A stretch of DNA of 9,077 nucleotides from Chloroflexota bacterium (lineage in GTDB: Bacteria; Chloroflexota; Dehalococcoidia; SAR202; UBA11138): contig JADFQF010000035.1 in assembly GCA_022561955.1 (NCBI GenBank), forward strand, positions 1 through 9,077, in the 5' to 3' direction. Shown piece after piece: positions 1 through 6,215 of this stretch (the first letter of the stretch is position 1; each line of letters opens with the position of its first letter). Below the pieces are notes generated by a model. The model saw nothing but the letters and a program-made list of their open reading frames with translations, was not told where the DNA came from and searched no databases. A program made the translations under genes and the position numbers.

Positions 1-240
1 GGCAGGGACCTGCACGAGCGGCGCGACTACAGCGACCGGATAGCGCAGGTCATCGACGAAGAGATACGAAGCCTAATCGATGGAGCTTACCAGAGTGCGA
101 AGAATGCGCTCGTCAGTCACAAGGACAAGCTGTCGCAGCTGGCGAGGTACCTCATCACGAACGAGACTATAGAAAGCGATCAGCTTAAAGAGATCTTAGA
201 ATCCCAGACTCCGCCCAACGCGGAGCCGGCACCCGCGTAG
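1..240 (+). CDS. ftsH: ATP-dependent zinc metalloprotease FtsH, C-terminal fragment
   Basis: Frame 1 is open from the window edge to a TAG at 238-240 and gives the last 79 residues of a larger protein. The segment DYSDRIAQVIDEEIRSLID, followed by AYQSAKNAL and an ETIESDQLKEIL helix, is the conserved C-terminal helical region of the FtsH (M41) peptidase domain; E. coli FtsH has the matching RIIDQEVKALIERNYNRAR segment. FtsH is a membrane-anchored hexameric AAA+ protease that degrades misfolded membrane proteins and some short-lived regulators. The transmembrane, AAA and HExxH parts lie outside the window, so catalytic residues cannot be checked. The short tail rich in Pro and Ala (about 12 residues) is typical of the variable FtsH end. 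A hairpin terminator follows 29 bases after the stop, so ftsH is the last gene of its transcript. Confidence 0.9.
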   Translation, partial: GRDLHERRDYSDRIAQVIDEEIRSLIDGAYQSAKNALVSHKDKLSQLARYLITNETIESDQLKEILESQTPPNAEPAPA

Positions 241-269
241 AGAAGACCGAATTAGAGGCAATTTAATAA

Positions 270-295
270 GGGCGCCCCGGCCAGTCGGGGTGCCC
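270..295. terminator. Bidirectional hairpin terminator between ftsH and the coiled-coil gene
   Basis: Ten base pairs (270-279 with 286-295, including one G-T pair) close a 6-base loop; the stem is almost all G-C. It sits between the ftsH stop (240) and the convergent gene's stop (329). On the + strand a short T-rich stretch (ATTTGCTTTCTT) follows; on the - strand CTTATTAAATT follows. Either gene could use it. Confidence 0.75.
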
Positions 296-328
296 CATTT
301 GCTTTCTTAGTGACGGCCTTTATTGGGA

Positions 329-775
329 CTAGAGCTCCGACGCATTGAAATTGTCGGTAATCGCCTCCCCCGCTCGGGCGCTCTCCTCTTCGATGAAACG
401 CTCCAGCTCGGCGACCTTCTCTATTTGCTCGTCTTCACCCGATGCTCGAGAAGACCTCATCGAGGCGAGCTCCCTCTTGGCCTGCTCGATCTTCCCCGTA
501 ATGCTCAAGGCCTGTAGCTCGTTTTCGGCCTGGCGCTTCATGGCCGACAGGTGCTTTTGCATCGTCTCCACCTTGTCCAGCCGTTCCTGTATCTCGCCCA
601 TCATGTTCAAGGTGGTCTCGACCGGGTTGCCGCCTTGTATTGCGTGCCTGGGTGCGCGCTGAAGCTGACGTTTGAACTGCCTTACCAGGCCCTCGAACTC
701 GTCCTCTTTCCTCCTTACCTCAGAAAGGAGAATTCGCAGATTGGATATAGCCTTCTGCATTTCGGGCATTGCCAT
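329..775 (-). CDS. Small predicted coiled-coil protein of unknown function (148 aa)
   Basis: I do not recognise a family. The ATG at 775 was chosen because GAGGTGA lies just upstream with 7 bases between GAGG and ATG. A longer reading from a GTG at 817 has no such site, and a promoter-like element falls inside that extension. The 148-residue product is highly charged and rich in Glu, Gln, Lys, Arg, Met and Ala, with almost no Pro or aromatic residues apart from a Pro/Gly break near residues 40-51. This predicts two long helices, about residues 3-40 and 52-137, probably a helical hairpin or coiled coil. No signal peptide or membrane segment is visible, so a soluble cytoplasmic protein is likely. 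It is transcribed alone, convergent with ftsH. Resemblance to PspA-like or chaperone-like helical proteins is superficial and no function is claimed. Confidence 0.7.
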   Translation of the reverse strand: MAMPEMQKAISNLRILLSEVRRKEDEFEGLVRQFKRQLQRAPRHAIQGGNPVETTLNMMGEIQERLDKVETMQKHLSAMKRQAENELQALSITGKIEQAKRELASMRSSRASGEDEQIEKVAELERFIEEESARAGEAITDNFNASEL

Positions 776-803
776 GGCGTCACCTCGTCCTCGTACCCGA
801 GGA

Positions 804-812
804 ATATTAGCA
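804..812 (-). promoter_or_regulatory. Extended -10 promoter element for the coiled-coil gene
   Basis: On the - strand the sequence TGC-TAATAT is an extended -10 (TGn plus TAATAT at 804-809). It predicts a start near 797 and a leader of about 22 bases containing the ribosome binding site of the gene that starts at 775. The -35 region is poor (TTCAAT at 17 bp), as is usual for extended -10 promoters. Confidence 0.4.
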
Positions 813-1002
813 TCCACTCGAGGCGCATTGAAGTATTGCCGAGGACATCATATGAGGCATTTCAAACCAGGCCGGCGCATGAGAAAGGGGAATCGAATGG
901 CCGTTGGACCGAAAGTGCGCGGCCTGCACCCGACGATCGAGCTCCTGCCAACCCTCGGTGAATCGGGCAAGGCCCGGCGTGGAGGTGTCGGTCTTCACGA
1001 GA

Positions 1003-1034
1003 TTACGACACAGGCGATGGCGTCTGTGTCGTAA
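1003..1034 (-). terminator. 14-bp hairpin, likely terminator of the aminotransferase gene
   Basis: Bases 1003-1016 pair with 1021-1034 (14 bp including one G-T pair) around a 4-base loop. The outer 11 bp are perfect. It lies 19 bases behind the aminotransferase stop at 1054. No real T tract follows on the - strand (TCTCGTG), so it may act as a 3' end stabiliser as much as an intrinsic terminator. Confidence 0.6.
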
Positions 1035-1053
1035 ATTCCGTACGGTCGAAGAT

Positions 1054-2163
1054 TTAGCCGCCGGCGGGCACCCGGGTAGCCTTGAAGCCAACCTTGGGCA
1101 ATACATTGGCCAGTGCCGCGATAGTCTGCTCTATCTCGTCTTCCGTGGTCCGCCCCATGTGCCCGATCCTGAAGATCTTGCCGCTGAGCGACTTCTGGCC
1201 GCCGGCGAGCACAACGTCGTGGTCCTCTCGCACTCTGCCGATTAGCAGGCCCGCATCGACGCCTTCGGGTATCTTCACCGCCGTTACGGTATCAGAGGCG
1301 ACGAGCTCGTCGGGGAATAGGGACAGGCCAAGGCCCTTGACGCCGTCCCGCGTCAGCCGCCCAATGGTCGCGTGGCGCTCGAAGACGCTGCCCAGGCCCT
1401 CTTCGAGTATCTTGTCCAATGCGTTGTCCAGGGCGAACATCGCCGATATCGATGGCGTATAGGGTGGCTGGCCGATCTCCAGATACCTCTTGTATTGCGC
1501 CATGTCGAAGTAGAACTTGGGCATGTCCGACTCGGCGTGCGCCTGCCACGCTCGCTCGTTAAAGCTAAGGAAAGCGAGGCCCGGCGGGAGCATCCACCCC
1601 TTTTGCGAGGCGGTGGCTATGGCATCGCACCCCCAGGCATCGGTGCTCAGAGGAAGGGAGCACACGCTGCTAATTCCGTCCACGAGCAGGAGCCTGTCGA
1701 ACTCCCCCTTTACTACCTTCCCGATGGCCTCCAGGTCGTTAGTGACTCCCGTGGACGTCTCGTTGTGGGTGACGAGCACGGCCCTTATATCAGGCTTTTG
1801 ACCGAGAACCTTGCGAACTTCTTCCGTGTCGACGGCTGTGCCGTATGGAAAGGCCAGCGTCTCGACTTCGGCGCCGTATACCTCGGCTATCTCGCCGAAG
1901 CGCTCGCCGAAAACGCCCACGGTCACGTTCAGTACCTTGTCGCCGCGGGACAGCGTGTTGACGACGGCAGCCTCCATGGCTCCCGTGCCCGACGCGGTGA
2001 GGATGTAAACGTCGCCCTTGGTTTCGAATACCTGCTTGAGTCGGTCCGTTGTGCGATTCAGAATTTCCTTAAACTCGGGCCCACGATGATTGATCATTGG
2101 CCTGGCCATCGATTCAAGGATGTCTTCCGGGACCGGTATAGGACCGGGGATACGCAGGTTCAC
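1054..2163 (-). CDS. Class V aminotransferase, alanine/serine-glyoxylate aminotransferase family
   Basis: The GTG at 2163 is chosen as start: AGGAG stands 7 bases upstream, and the protein then begins MNLRIPGPIPVPEDILESM, the usual N-terminus of this family. Upstream in-frame ATG (2193) and TTG (2202) lack this support. The product is 369 aa, full length for the family. Landmarks: SGTGAMEAA (residues 58-66) for PLP phosphate, HNETSTG (133-139), the PLP-contacting Asp in VDGISS (D162), the Schiff-base lysine in SQKGWMLPPG (K188), TPSIS (236-240) and the substrate carboxylate Arg in FRIGHMG (R332). The family moves an amino group from serine or alanine to glyoxylate or pyruvate in the cytoplasm. 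The exact amino donor cannot be read from sequence; serine-glyoxylate, alanine-glyoxylate or a related 2-oxoacid reaction is possible. It appears to be a single-gene unit with its own promoter and hairpin. Confidence 0.92.
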   Translation of the reverse strand: MNLRIPGPIPVPEDILESMARPMINHRGPEFKEILNRTTDRLKQVFETKGDVYILTASGTGAMEAAVVNTLSRGDKVLNVTVGVFGERFGEIAEVYGAEVETLAFPYGTAVDTEEVRKVLGQKPDIRAVLVTHNETSTGVTNDLEAIGKVVKGEFDRLLLVDGISSVCSLPLSTDAWGCDAIATASQKGWMLPPGLAFLSFNERAWQAHAESDMPKFYFDMAQYKRYLEIGQPPYTPSISAMFALDNALDKILEEGLGSVFERHATIGRLTRDGVKGLGLSLFPDELVASDTVTAVKIPEGVDAGLLIGRVREDHDVVLAGGQKSLSGKIFRIGHMGRTTEDEIEQTIAALANVLPKVGFKATRVPAGG

Positions 2164-2205
2164 GACGCTACTCCTAAAGGGTTTTGCAGGCATTTGGCCC
2201 AAACG

Positions 2206-2214
2206 ATTTTAGCA
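2206..2214 (-). promoter_or_regulatory. Extended -10 promoter element for the aminotransferase gene
   Basis: TGC-TAAAAT on the - strand is an extended -10, with the hexamer at 2206-2211. The predicted start near 2199 gives a leader of about 35 bases before the GTG at 2163. No good -35 hexamer is present at 16-18 bp, consistent with an extended -10 type. It would exclude the longer reading from 2202. Confidence 0.4.
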
Positions 2215-2360
2215 CAGCGGAACGGCGAGTTGGGAGTAATTTCACAATGTTCTTGGGAGGCGCGGTCTGGACTCCCGGCGCATGGGTCGAACCCCCGTCG
2301 GATTGACCGCCTCGCACGCGGCTGCTAAGCTTGCGCCGCCAGGCGATGAGGCGAATGAAC

Positions 2361-3593
2361 ATGGTAGGCAGATTCCAGAACCGCTGGATAATCCTTTCAG
2401 CAGGATTCGTTGTCCTGTTCTTTAGTGGCGGGTCGCGATTCGCCTTCGGCCTCATGCTCAAACCCATGAGCGAAGACCTGGGATGGAGCCGCTCTTCGCT
2501 TTCGCTGGCCTTCGCCTCGTTCATGGTGGTGCTGGCCGTCGCCCTGCCCTTCATCGGAAGGCTGGTAGATCGCCACGATATGCGCTACATCCTCGCGGCC
2601 GCCGGTATCGTCGCGGCCATCGGCCTGAGCCTGATGGGCATGGTAAACGCGGCGTGGCAGGTCATACTCTTCTACGGTGTCATCTACGCCTTAGGCAACG
2701 CCGGAACGTCCACGGCGATTATCGGCGTTCTGATCGTTCGCTGGTTCGAACGAGGACGAGGGATCGCCACCAGCGTGGCCGTCTCAGGCAACGCCGTAGG
2801 CCAGCTGGTGATAATCGCCCTGCTCGCGTCGCTTCTGGCCATTGTCGGCTGGCGCACCACGTACGTAGCTCTGGGAATAGCCTACCTGGTAATACTCGTA
2901 CCCGTCGTGCTCATTTTTATCCGAGCCAGGTCGCGTAGTGAGCGGGAAGTGGCCGTCGAGCAAGATGTGAATGAAGCCATCGGCCCTGTGCCGGCGGCCC
3001 TTCCCATGAGAACCGTGCTCGGCTCCCGGCAGTTCTGGGTCTTGCTGGCCGTTTTTTTCATCTGTGGGCTACAGGACTTTTTCGTCGCGACCCACATCGT
3101 GGCGTTTGCGCTGGACCAGGGGGTAAGCCCGGTGCTGTCCGGGAACATCCTTGCGCTGATGGGTGTGATGGGCCTTGTGGGGGTGTTACTGTCGGGAGCG
3201 ATGTCCGACAGGTTTGGTGCCGTGCTCCCAACCGCCCTCTGCTTCTTACTGCGCATCGCAATATTCGGGTTCATTATCTACTTCCAAAGCACGGCCGCCA
3301 TCATAGTATTTGCGCTGCTCTACGGCCTGACGTTCCTCATCACGGCGCCGCTAACGGTGATCTTCGCCGGCAACATATTCGGCACGCGACGCCTCGGGAC
3401 CATCAGCGGCCTGATAACGATGGTCCACCACATCGGGGGCGGGCTCGGGGCGTTCTTAGGTGGGGTAATGTTCGAGACCTGGGGAAGCTACGACGAGGTC
3501 TTTGTATTGATGTTCGCGCTATCGGCCGTTGGCATGGCGTTCACGATGCTCATTCGGGAGAGGCCCGTGGTCCCTGTGACGAGGATGGCCTAG
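2361..3593 (+). CDS. MFS transporter, oxalate/formate antiporter or monocarboxylate-type
   Basis: The product is a 12-helix integral membrane carrier of about 410 aa. From the ATG at 2361 it reads MVGRFQNRWIILSAGFVVLFF; GAGG at 2348-2351 lies 9 bases upstream of that ATG. In-frame starts at 2331 (TTG), 2346 and 2355 are possible and would add up to 10 residues. After helix 1 the stretch MLKPMSEDLGWSRSSLSLAFASF (about residues 32-54) is typical of the oxalate:formate antiporter/monocarboxylate branch. The loop 2-3 motif A is GRLVDRHDMRY (66-76). The central cytoplasmic loop carries many charged residues (SRSEREVAVEQDVNEA), and the second half repeats the fold with SGAMSDRFGAV. Substrate unknown; a small organic anion is the family-based guess. 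It ends 71 bases before the SDR gene on the same strand, so co-transcription is possible. Confidence 0.88.
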   Translation: MVGRFQNRWIILSAGFVVLFFSGGSRFAFGLMLKPMSEDLGWSRSSLSLAFASFMVVLAVALPFIGRLVDRHDMRYILAAAGIVAAIGLSLMGMVNAAWQVILFYGVIYALGNAGTSTAIIGVLIVRWFERGRGIATSVAVSGNAVGQLVIIALLASLLAIVGWRTTYVALGIAYLVILVPVVLIFIRARSRSEREVAVEQDVNEAIGPVPAALPMRTVLGSRQFWVLLAVFFICGLQDFFVATHIVAFALDQGVSPVLSGNILALMGVMGLVGVLLSGAMSDRFGAVLPTALCFLLRIAIFGFIIYFQSTAAIIVFALLYGLTFLITAPLTVIFAGNIFGTRRLGTISGLITMVHHIGGGLGAFLGGVMFETWGSYDEVFVLMFALSAVGMAFTMLIRERPVVPVTRMA

Positions 3594-3628
3594 ATGTAGA
3601 TTATCGGAAACCGAGTTATTTTGGTCAA

Positions 3629-3634
3629 TAATAT
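3629..3634 (+). promoter_or_regulatory. Possible -10 hexamer ahead of the SDR gene
   Basis: TAATAT lies in an AT-rich stretch of the 71-base gap between the MFS stop and the SDR start, with room for transcription to begin just upstream of the AGGA ribosome binding site (3654-3657). No convincing -35 is found, so read-through from the MFS gene remains the alternative. Confidence 0.2.
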
Positions 3635-3664
3635 GGCAACCATTTGTCGACAAAGGACGGAATC

Positions 3665-4627
3665 GTGAGTACCCTGGTGACTGGAGGCGCCGGATTTATC
3701 GGCGCGGAGGTCGTGCACGGTCTCCTGGAAGGCGGAGAGAAGCGTCCGTTCATATTCAGCCGCAATCCCAACCTGAGGTTGCTCGACGACGTGGCCGACC
3801 GGATAGAGCTTGTCAGTGGCGATCTCGGCAATTTCAGCCACGTGCTCGACGCAGTCAAGGCAGCGCGGCCTGAAGTAATCTACCACTTTGGAGCCATGCT
3901 CTCGTTGCCCTCCGACGCGGACCCGGCCTCCGCCGTTAATACAAATGCGATGGGCACTTTTCACGTGCTCGAGGCCGCGAGGTTGTTCGATGTAAAGCAG
4001 GTGATTTTCTCAAGCTCGTTCGGCGTTTACGGGTCGGGCATTCATGGAGATGTAATCGACGATTTCACGCTCCAGCGCCCACAGTTTTTCTATGGAGTTA
4101 CCAAGGTATTTGGCGAGCAAATGGGGCTGTTCTACAGGAGAAAGTATGGCATCGATTTTCGTTGCATAAGGTATCCGTCCATCATAGGGCCGGGGGTGCG
4201 AACACCCGGCGCGGTGCAGTATACGTCCTGGGTGATCGAGGAGTGTGCCAAGGGAAATCCATTTACGATCAATGTGAGTCCCGATACCAGAGTTCCTGTG
4301 ATGTATATCAAGGAGGCCGGTCAGGCGGCGATCATGCTCGCAGATGCGCCTGTGGAGAGCATAAAGACCGTGAATTACAACATTGACGGAGTCAAGCCTT
4401 CCCCAAGCGCGGGAGAGCTTGCCGACGCCGTTAGGGCAAAGTTGCCCGACGCGAAGATTGAATTTGAGCCCGACCCGGAGCTTCAGGCGATCCTGGACGA
4501 GGGCATGAAGCCGTTAGATGACACCAGGGCACGAAACGAATGGGGATGGCGACCGAGGTATAGTCTAGAACGGATTGTCGATGCCTTTCTTGAGGAGTTG
4601 AAGCAAAATCCTCAGCGGTACGAATGA
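3665..4627 (+). CDS. Extended SDR: NAD-dependent epimerase, L-threonine 3-dehydrogenase-like
   Basis: The GTG at 3665 is preferred over the TTG at 3644: AGGA (3654-3657) lies 7 bases upstream and the protein then starts MSTLVTGGAGFIGAE, placing the Rossmann TGGAGFIG motif at residues 6-13. The product is 320 aa. Catalytic residues visible are Ser (FSSS, 115-118) and YGVTK (Y143, K147). The C-terminal half resembles the SDR-type threonine dehydrogenases rather than sugar epimerases: DTRVPVMYI (207-215), a late acidic/Pro substrate loop, and DDTRARNEWGWRPRYSLERI (285-304). Known enzymes of that type oxidise L-threonine to 2-amino-3-ketobutyrate with NAD+. No 2-amino-3-ketobutyrate ligase (kbl) gene is present in the window. 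NAD-dependent sugar or lactone epimerase/dehydratase is the alternative. SDR membership is certain; the threonine assignment is moderate. Confidence 0.88.
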   Translation: MSTLVTGGAGFIGAEVVHGLLEGGEKRPFIFSRNPNLRLLDDVADRIELVSGDLGNFSHVLDAVKAARPEVIYHFGAMLSLPSDADPASAVNTNAMGTFHVLEAARLFDVKQVIFSSSFGVYGSGIHGDVIDDFTLQRPQFFYGVTKVFGEQMGLFYRRKYGIDFRCIRYPSIIGPGVRTPGAVQYTSWVIEECAKGNPFTINVSPDTRVPVMYIKEAGQAAIMLADAPVESIKTVNYNIDGVKPSPSAGELADAVRAKLPDAKIEFEPDPELQAILDEGMKPLDDTRARNEWGWRPRYSLERIVDAFLEELKQNPQRYE

Positions 4628-4690
4628 AATCAGCGTGCCGCATGTTGCGGGTTCAAAAAGTCTGGACGAGTCCCCGGCGACGAGGACGGC

Positions 4691-5932
4691 CTAGCTCGGA
4701 CCCGCCGTATCGCCCGGCTCGACGGACACCTCATCATCGCCGGCTCGTTTCCTGGTGTTGCCGATTGCGAAGCCAAACGTTCCCGTCAATGCGCCGACGC
4801 CGACCATGGCGAAGGTCGCGCCGATACCAAGAGCGCCTCCGATGGGCCCCATGAGGAACGAGCCGCCGCTGCCCCCGATGTCCCACGCCTGCTGGAGTGT
4901 CGCCAGTGCCGCACTTCGCTCTCGTGCCGGCACCCTGTCCACCACCAGGGACTGCATTCCCGGTTGGATGAGCCCAAAGCCTGCTCCGGCCAGAAATCCC
5001 GCAGACAGAAAAATCGTTCGATTATCAGCGGCCATCAGCATGAACATGGCCGCGGCCGTCAGAAAAAGCCCGGGCACGATTACAGCAGCGCGGCCGGCTC
5101 TGTCTGATACGGTGCCGCTGATCAACATGCTCAGCATGCTTGTTAGCGAAAACACCGTGAAGAACAGTCCTGGATTCCCCAGGACTCTCTCCACTGCGAG
5201 CAGCGGAAGAAACGTATTCACAGGCGCGGTAGTCAGGGTGTAGCTGAGGAAGATGATCGTCGGGAATATCGCGCCTCTGGCAATGAGCGGGATCTTGATA
5301 TTGGGGTCAACCGATGAACGGGCCGACCCTGCGTTGATTTTGGCGGAGGACATACCCATGGCGAGGATCACGCCGAGAAAGCCGGCACCCGCGGAGAATA
5401 GGAAACTTGACGTGAACCCGAATCGGCCAAGAAGCCAGAACGCCAGCACCGGGGCGTACATATTTGATACTGAGATGGAGTTGCCCATGTAAGACATGGC
5501 CTCGGCTCGTCTCCGCTCGGGAGCCAGATCAGCGACGATGGTGCTGGTCGCCACGGGCGCGATTGCTAGGCCGATGCCCTGCAGAATACGGACGGGTACC
5601 AGCATCCACACGTTCGGCGCCGGTATGTAGAGAAGGCTCGCAATGGCGAACACGATCGTCCCCCAGATCACGATTCGCTTGGCGCCAAACTCGTAAGTCC
5701 AGCGGCCTGCGAAGGGCCGTATCAGCAGACCGACAAGCCCGAACGAGCCTACGACTATGCCCAGCTGCCACTCCTGGCCGCCCCTGTCCAGGACGTAGGG
5801 CGGAATGATCGTGAATAGCGAGGTGTAGCTGGCGAAGAGAAAGTGCGCGGTCAGGAGATTGAAGACGAAGTCGGGCGTCCATAGCTTGTTTGCCGACTTG
5901 TCGGGAATTGTTGGGGATGAGCTGGTTGCCAT
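4691..5932 (-). CDS. MFS transporter, efflux-like, unknown substrate
   Basis: The product is a 12-helix major facilitator of 413 aa read from ATG 5932. Only a weak GGA precedes it; an in-frame TTG at 5941 is less likely. After a short polar N-terminus come helix 1 (about 21-45), a loop 2-3 with motif A-like GRWTYEFGAKR (76-86), and RILQGIGLAIAPVATSTIVADLAPERRRAEAMSYMGN (motif B/C region with the helix 4 Arg and the ERRRAE loop), a pattern typical of drug/sugar efflux-type MFS proteins. The second half has SGTVSDRAGRA as its motif A copy and VDRVPARERSAALAT as the matching loop 10-11. The C-terminal tail (about 20 residues) is polar and acidic. It is not closely similar to the MFS at 2361-3593, so this is not a recent duplication. 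It is convergent with the SDR gene (63 bases between stops) and has its own promoter. Confidence 0.88.
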   Translation of the reverse strand: MATSSSPTIPDKSANKLWTPDFVFNLLTAHFLFASYTSLFTIIPPYVLDRGGQEWQLGIVVGSFGLVGLLIRPFAGRWTYEFGAKRIVIWGTIVFAIASLLYIPAPNVWMLVPVRILQGIGLAIAPVATSTIVADLAPERRRAEAMSYMGNSISVSNMYAPVLAFWLLGRFGFTSSFLFSAGAGFLGVILAMGMSSAKINAGSARSSVDPNIKIPLIARGAIFPTIIFLSYTLTTAPVNTFLPLLAVERVLGNPGLFFTVFSLTSMLSMLISGTVSDRAGRAAVIVPGLFLTAAAMFMLMAADNRTIFLSAGFLAGAGFGLIQPGMQSLVVDRVPARERSAALATLQQAWDIGGSGGSFLMGPIGGALGIGATFAMVGVGALTGTFGFAIGNTRKRAGDDEVSVEPGDTAGPS

Positions 5933-5953
5933 ACGTTCCAATGTTCAGGATCA

Positions 5954-5970
5954 GACGGCCTTTGGCCGTC
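5954..5970 (-). promoter_or_regulatory. 7-bp leader hairpin ahead of the MFS start
   Basis: Perfect 7-bp stem (5954-5960 with 5964-5970) with a TTT loop (AAA on the - strand). It would form within about 3 bases of the predicted 5' end of the MFS mRNA and ends 21 bases before the ATG at 5932. A 5'-terminal stem of this kind often protects mRNA from decay; it could also affect ribosome access because the gene has a weak ribosome binding site. Confidence 0.4.
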
Positions 5971-5979
5971 GCTCCCCTA

Positions 5980-6008
5980 AACATACTCCCTTCCGACCCT
6001 GTAGGCAA
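5980..6008 (-). promoter_or_regulatory. Sigma70-type promoter for the MFS gene
   Basis: On the - strand TTGCCT (6003-6008) and TATGTT (5980-5985) are separated by exactly 17 bp. Each hexamer matches 4 of 6 consensus positions. The predicted start near 5973 gives a leader of about 40 bases before ATG 5932. The left arm of the long inverted repeat at 5989-6066 lies inside the spacer of this promoter. Confidence 0.5.
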
Positions 6009-6066
6009 CGAAAGCCGCGAGACTCCAGCTTAAAGTCACGAGTAACGAAGACGTTGCGTCGGAAGG
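5989..6066. repeat. 78-nt bulged inverted repeat, possible structured RNA or operator
   Basis: The right arm, 15 contiguous bases at 6052-6066, pairs with two blocks on the left: 5989-5997 (9 bp) and 6005-6010 (6 bp), split by a 7-base bulge. Inside, 6018-6024 can pair with 6034-6040 (6 bp with one A-A mismatch) around a 9-base loop. The whole can fold on either strand into one bulged stem-loop. It lies upstream of the MFS gene and downstream of the CBS-gene terminator. It matches no RNA family that I recognise. Confidence 0.4.
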
Positions 6067-6153
6067 TCTAATTTCCGCTTTACCGGACTGGGAAAGACCG
6101 ACATGTTCCGGCGTCGAGACCCGTCCCTGGGGACTTCACGAAGCATCCGAGAT

Positions 6154-6187
6154 AGCAAAGGGCGGGAAATCCTTCCCGCCCTTTGCT
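6154..6187 (-). terminator. Perfect 15-bp hairpin terminator of the CBS-pair gene
   Basis: Bases 6154-6168 are the exact reverse complement of 6173-6187 around a 4-base loop. It starts 28 bases behind the CBS gene stop at 6216. The stem has a G-C core flanked by AAAG/CTTT and AA/TT steps. No T tract follows on either strand (- strand: ATCTCGG), so termination may need a factor or the hairpin may stabilise the 3' end. Confidence 0.7.
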
Positions 6188-6215
6188 GGTCCCGTAGTCC
6201 GATTCGAAGGATAAA

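Noticed and set aside
964..976. 5-bp GC hairpin (CGGGC/GCCCG) in the gap between the coiled-coil and aminotransferase genes.
   Set aside because: Short stem at high GC content, expected by chance, and not placed at a gene end.
1372..2328. 318-codon open frame on the + strand antisense to the aminotransferase.
   Set aside because: Shadow frame: low-complexity Arg/Gly/Leu composition, no family features, no ribosome binding site, fully antisense to a gene with complete catalytic motifs.
2255..2335. tRNA-like words (GGGTCGAACCCCC like a T arm, CTGCTAA like a serine anticodon loop, a 6-bp GAGGCG/CGCCTC pairing).
   Set aside because: The pieces are in the wrong order for a tRNA, the T-arm and anticodon stems do not pair on either strand, and the acceptor-like pairing encloses only about 57 bases. 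No cloverleaf or selC can be drawn.
4638..4650. 5-bp hairpin CCGCA-TGT-TGCGG between the convergent SDR and MFS genes.
   Set aside because: Too short and without a T tract on either strand; not reported as a terminator.
2361..5932. The two MFS carriers as a duplicated pair or one bipartite system.
   Set aside because: They differ in helix signatures and loop motifs, lie on opposite strands with the SDR gene between them, and the second has its own promoter.
5529..6008. 159-codon frame on the - strand covering the MFS promoter and 5' end.
   Set aside because: Out of frame with the MFS gene, Arg-rich, and would override the well-formed promoter; no motif supports it.
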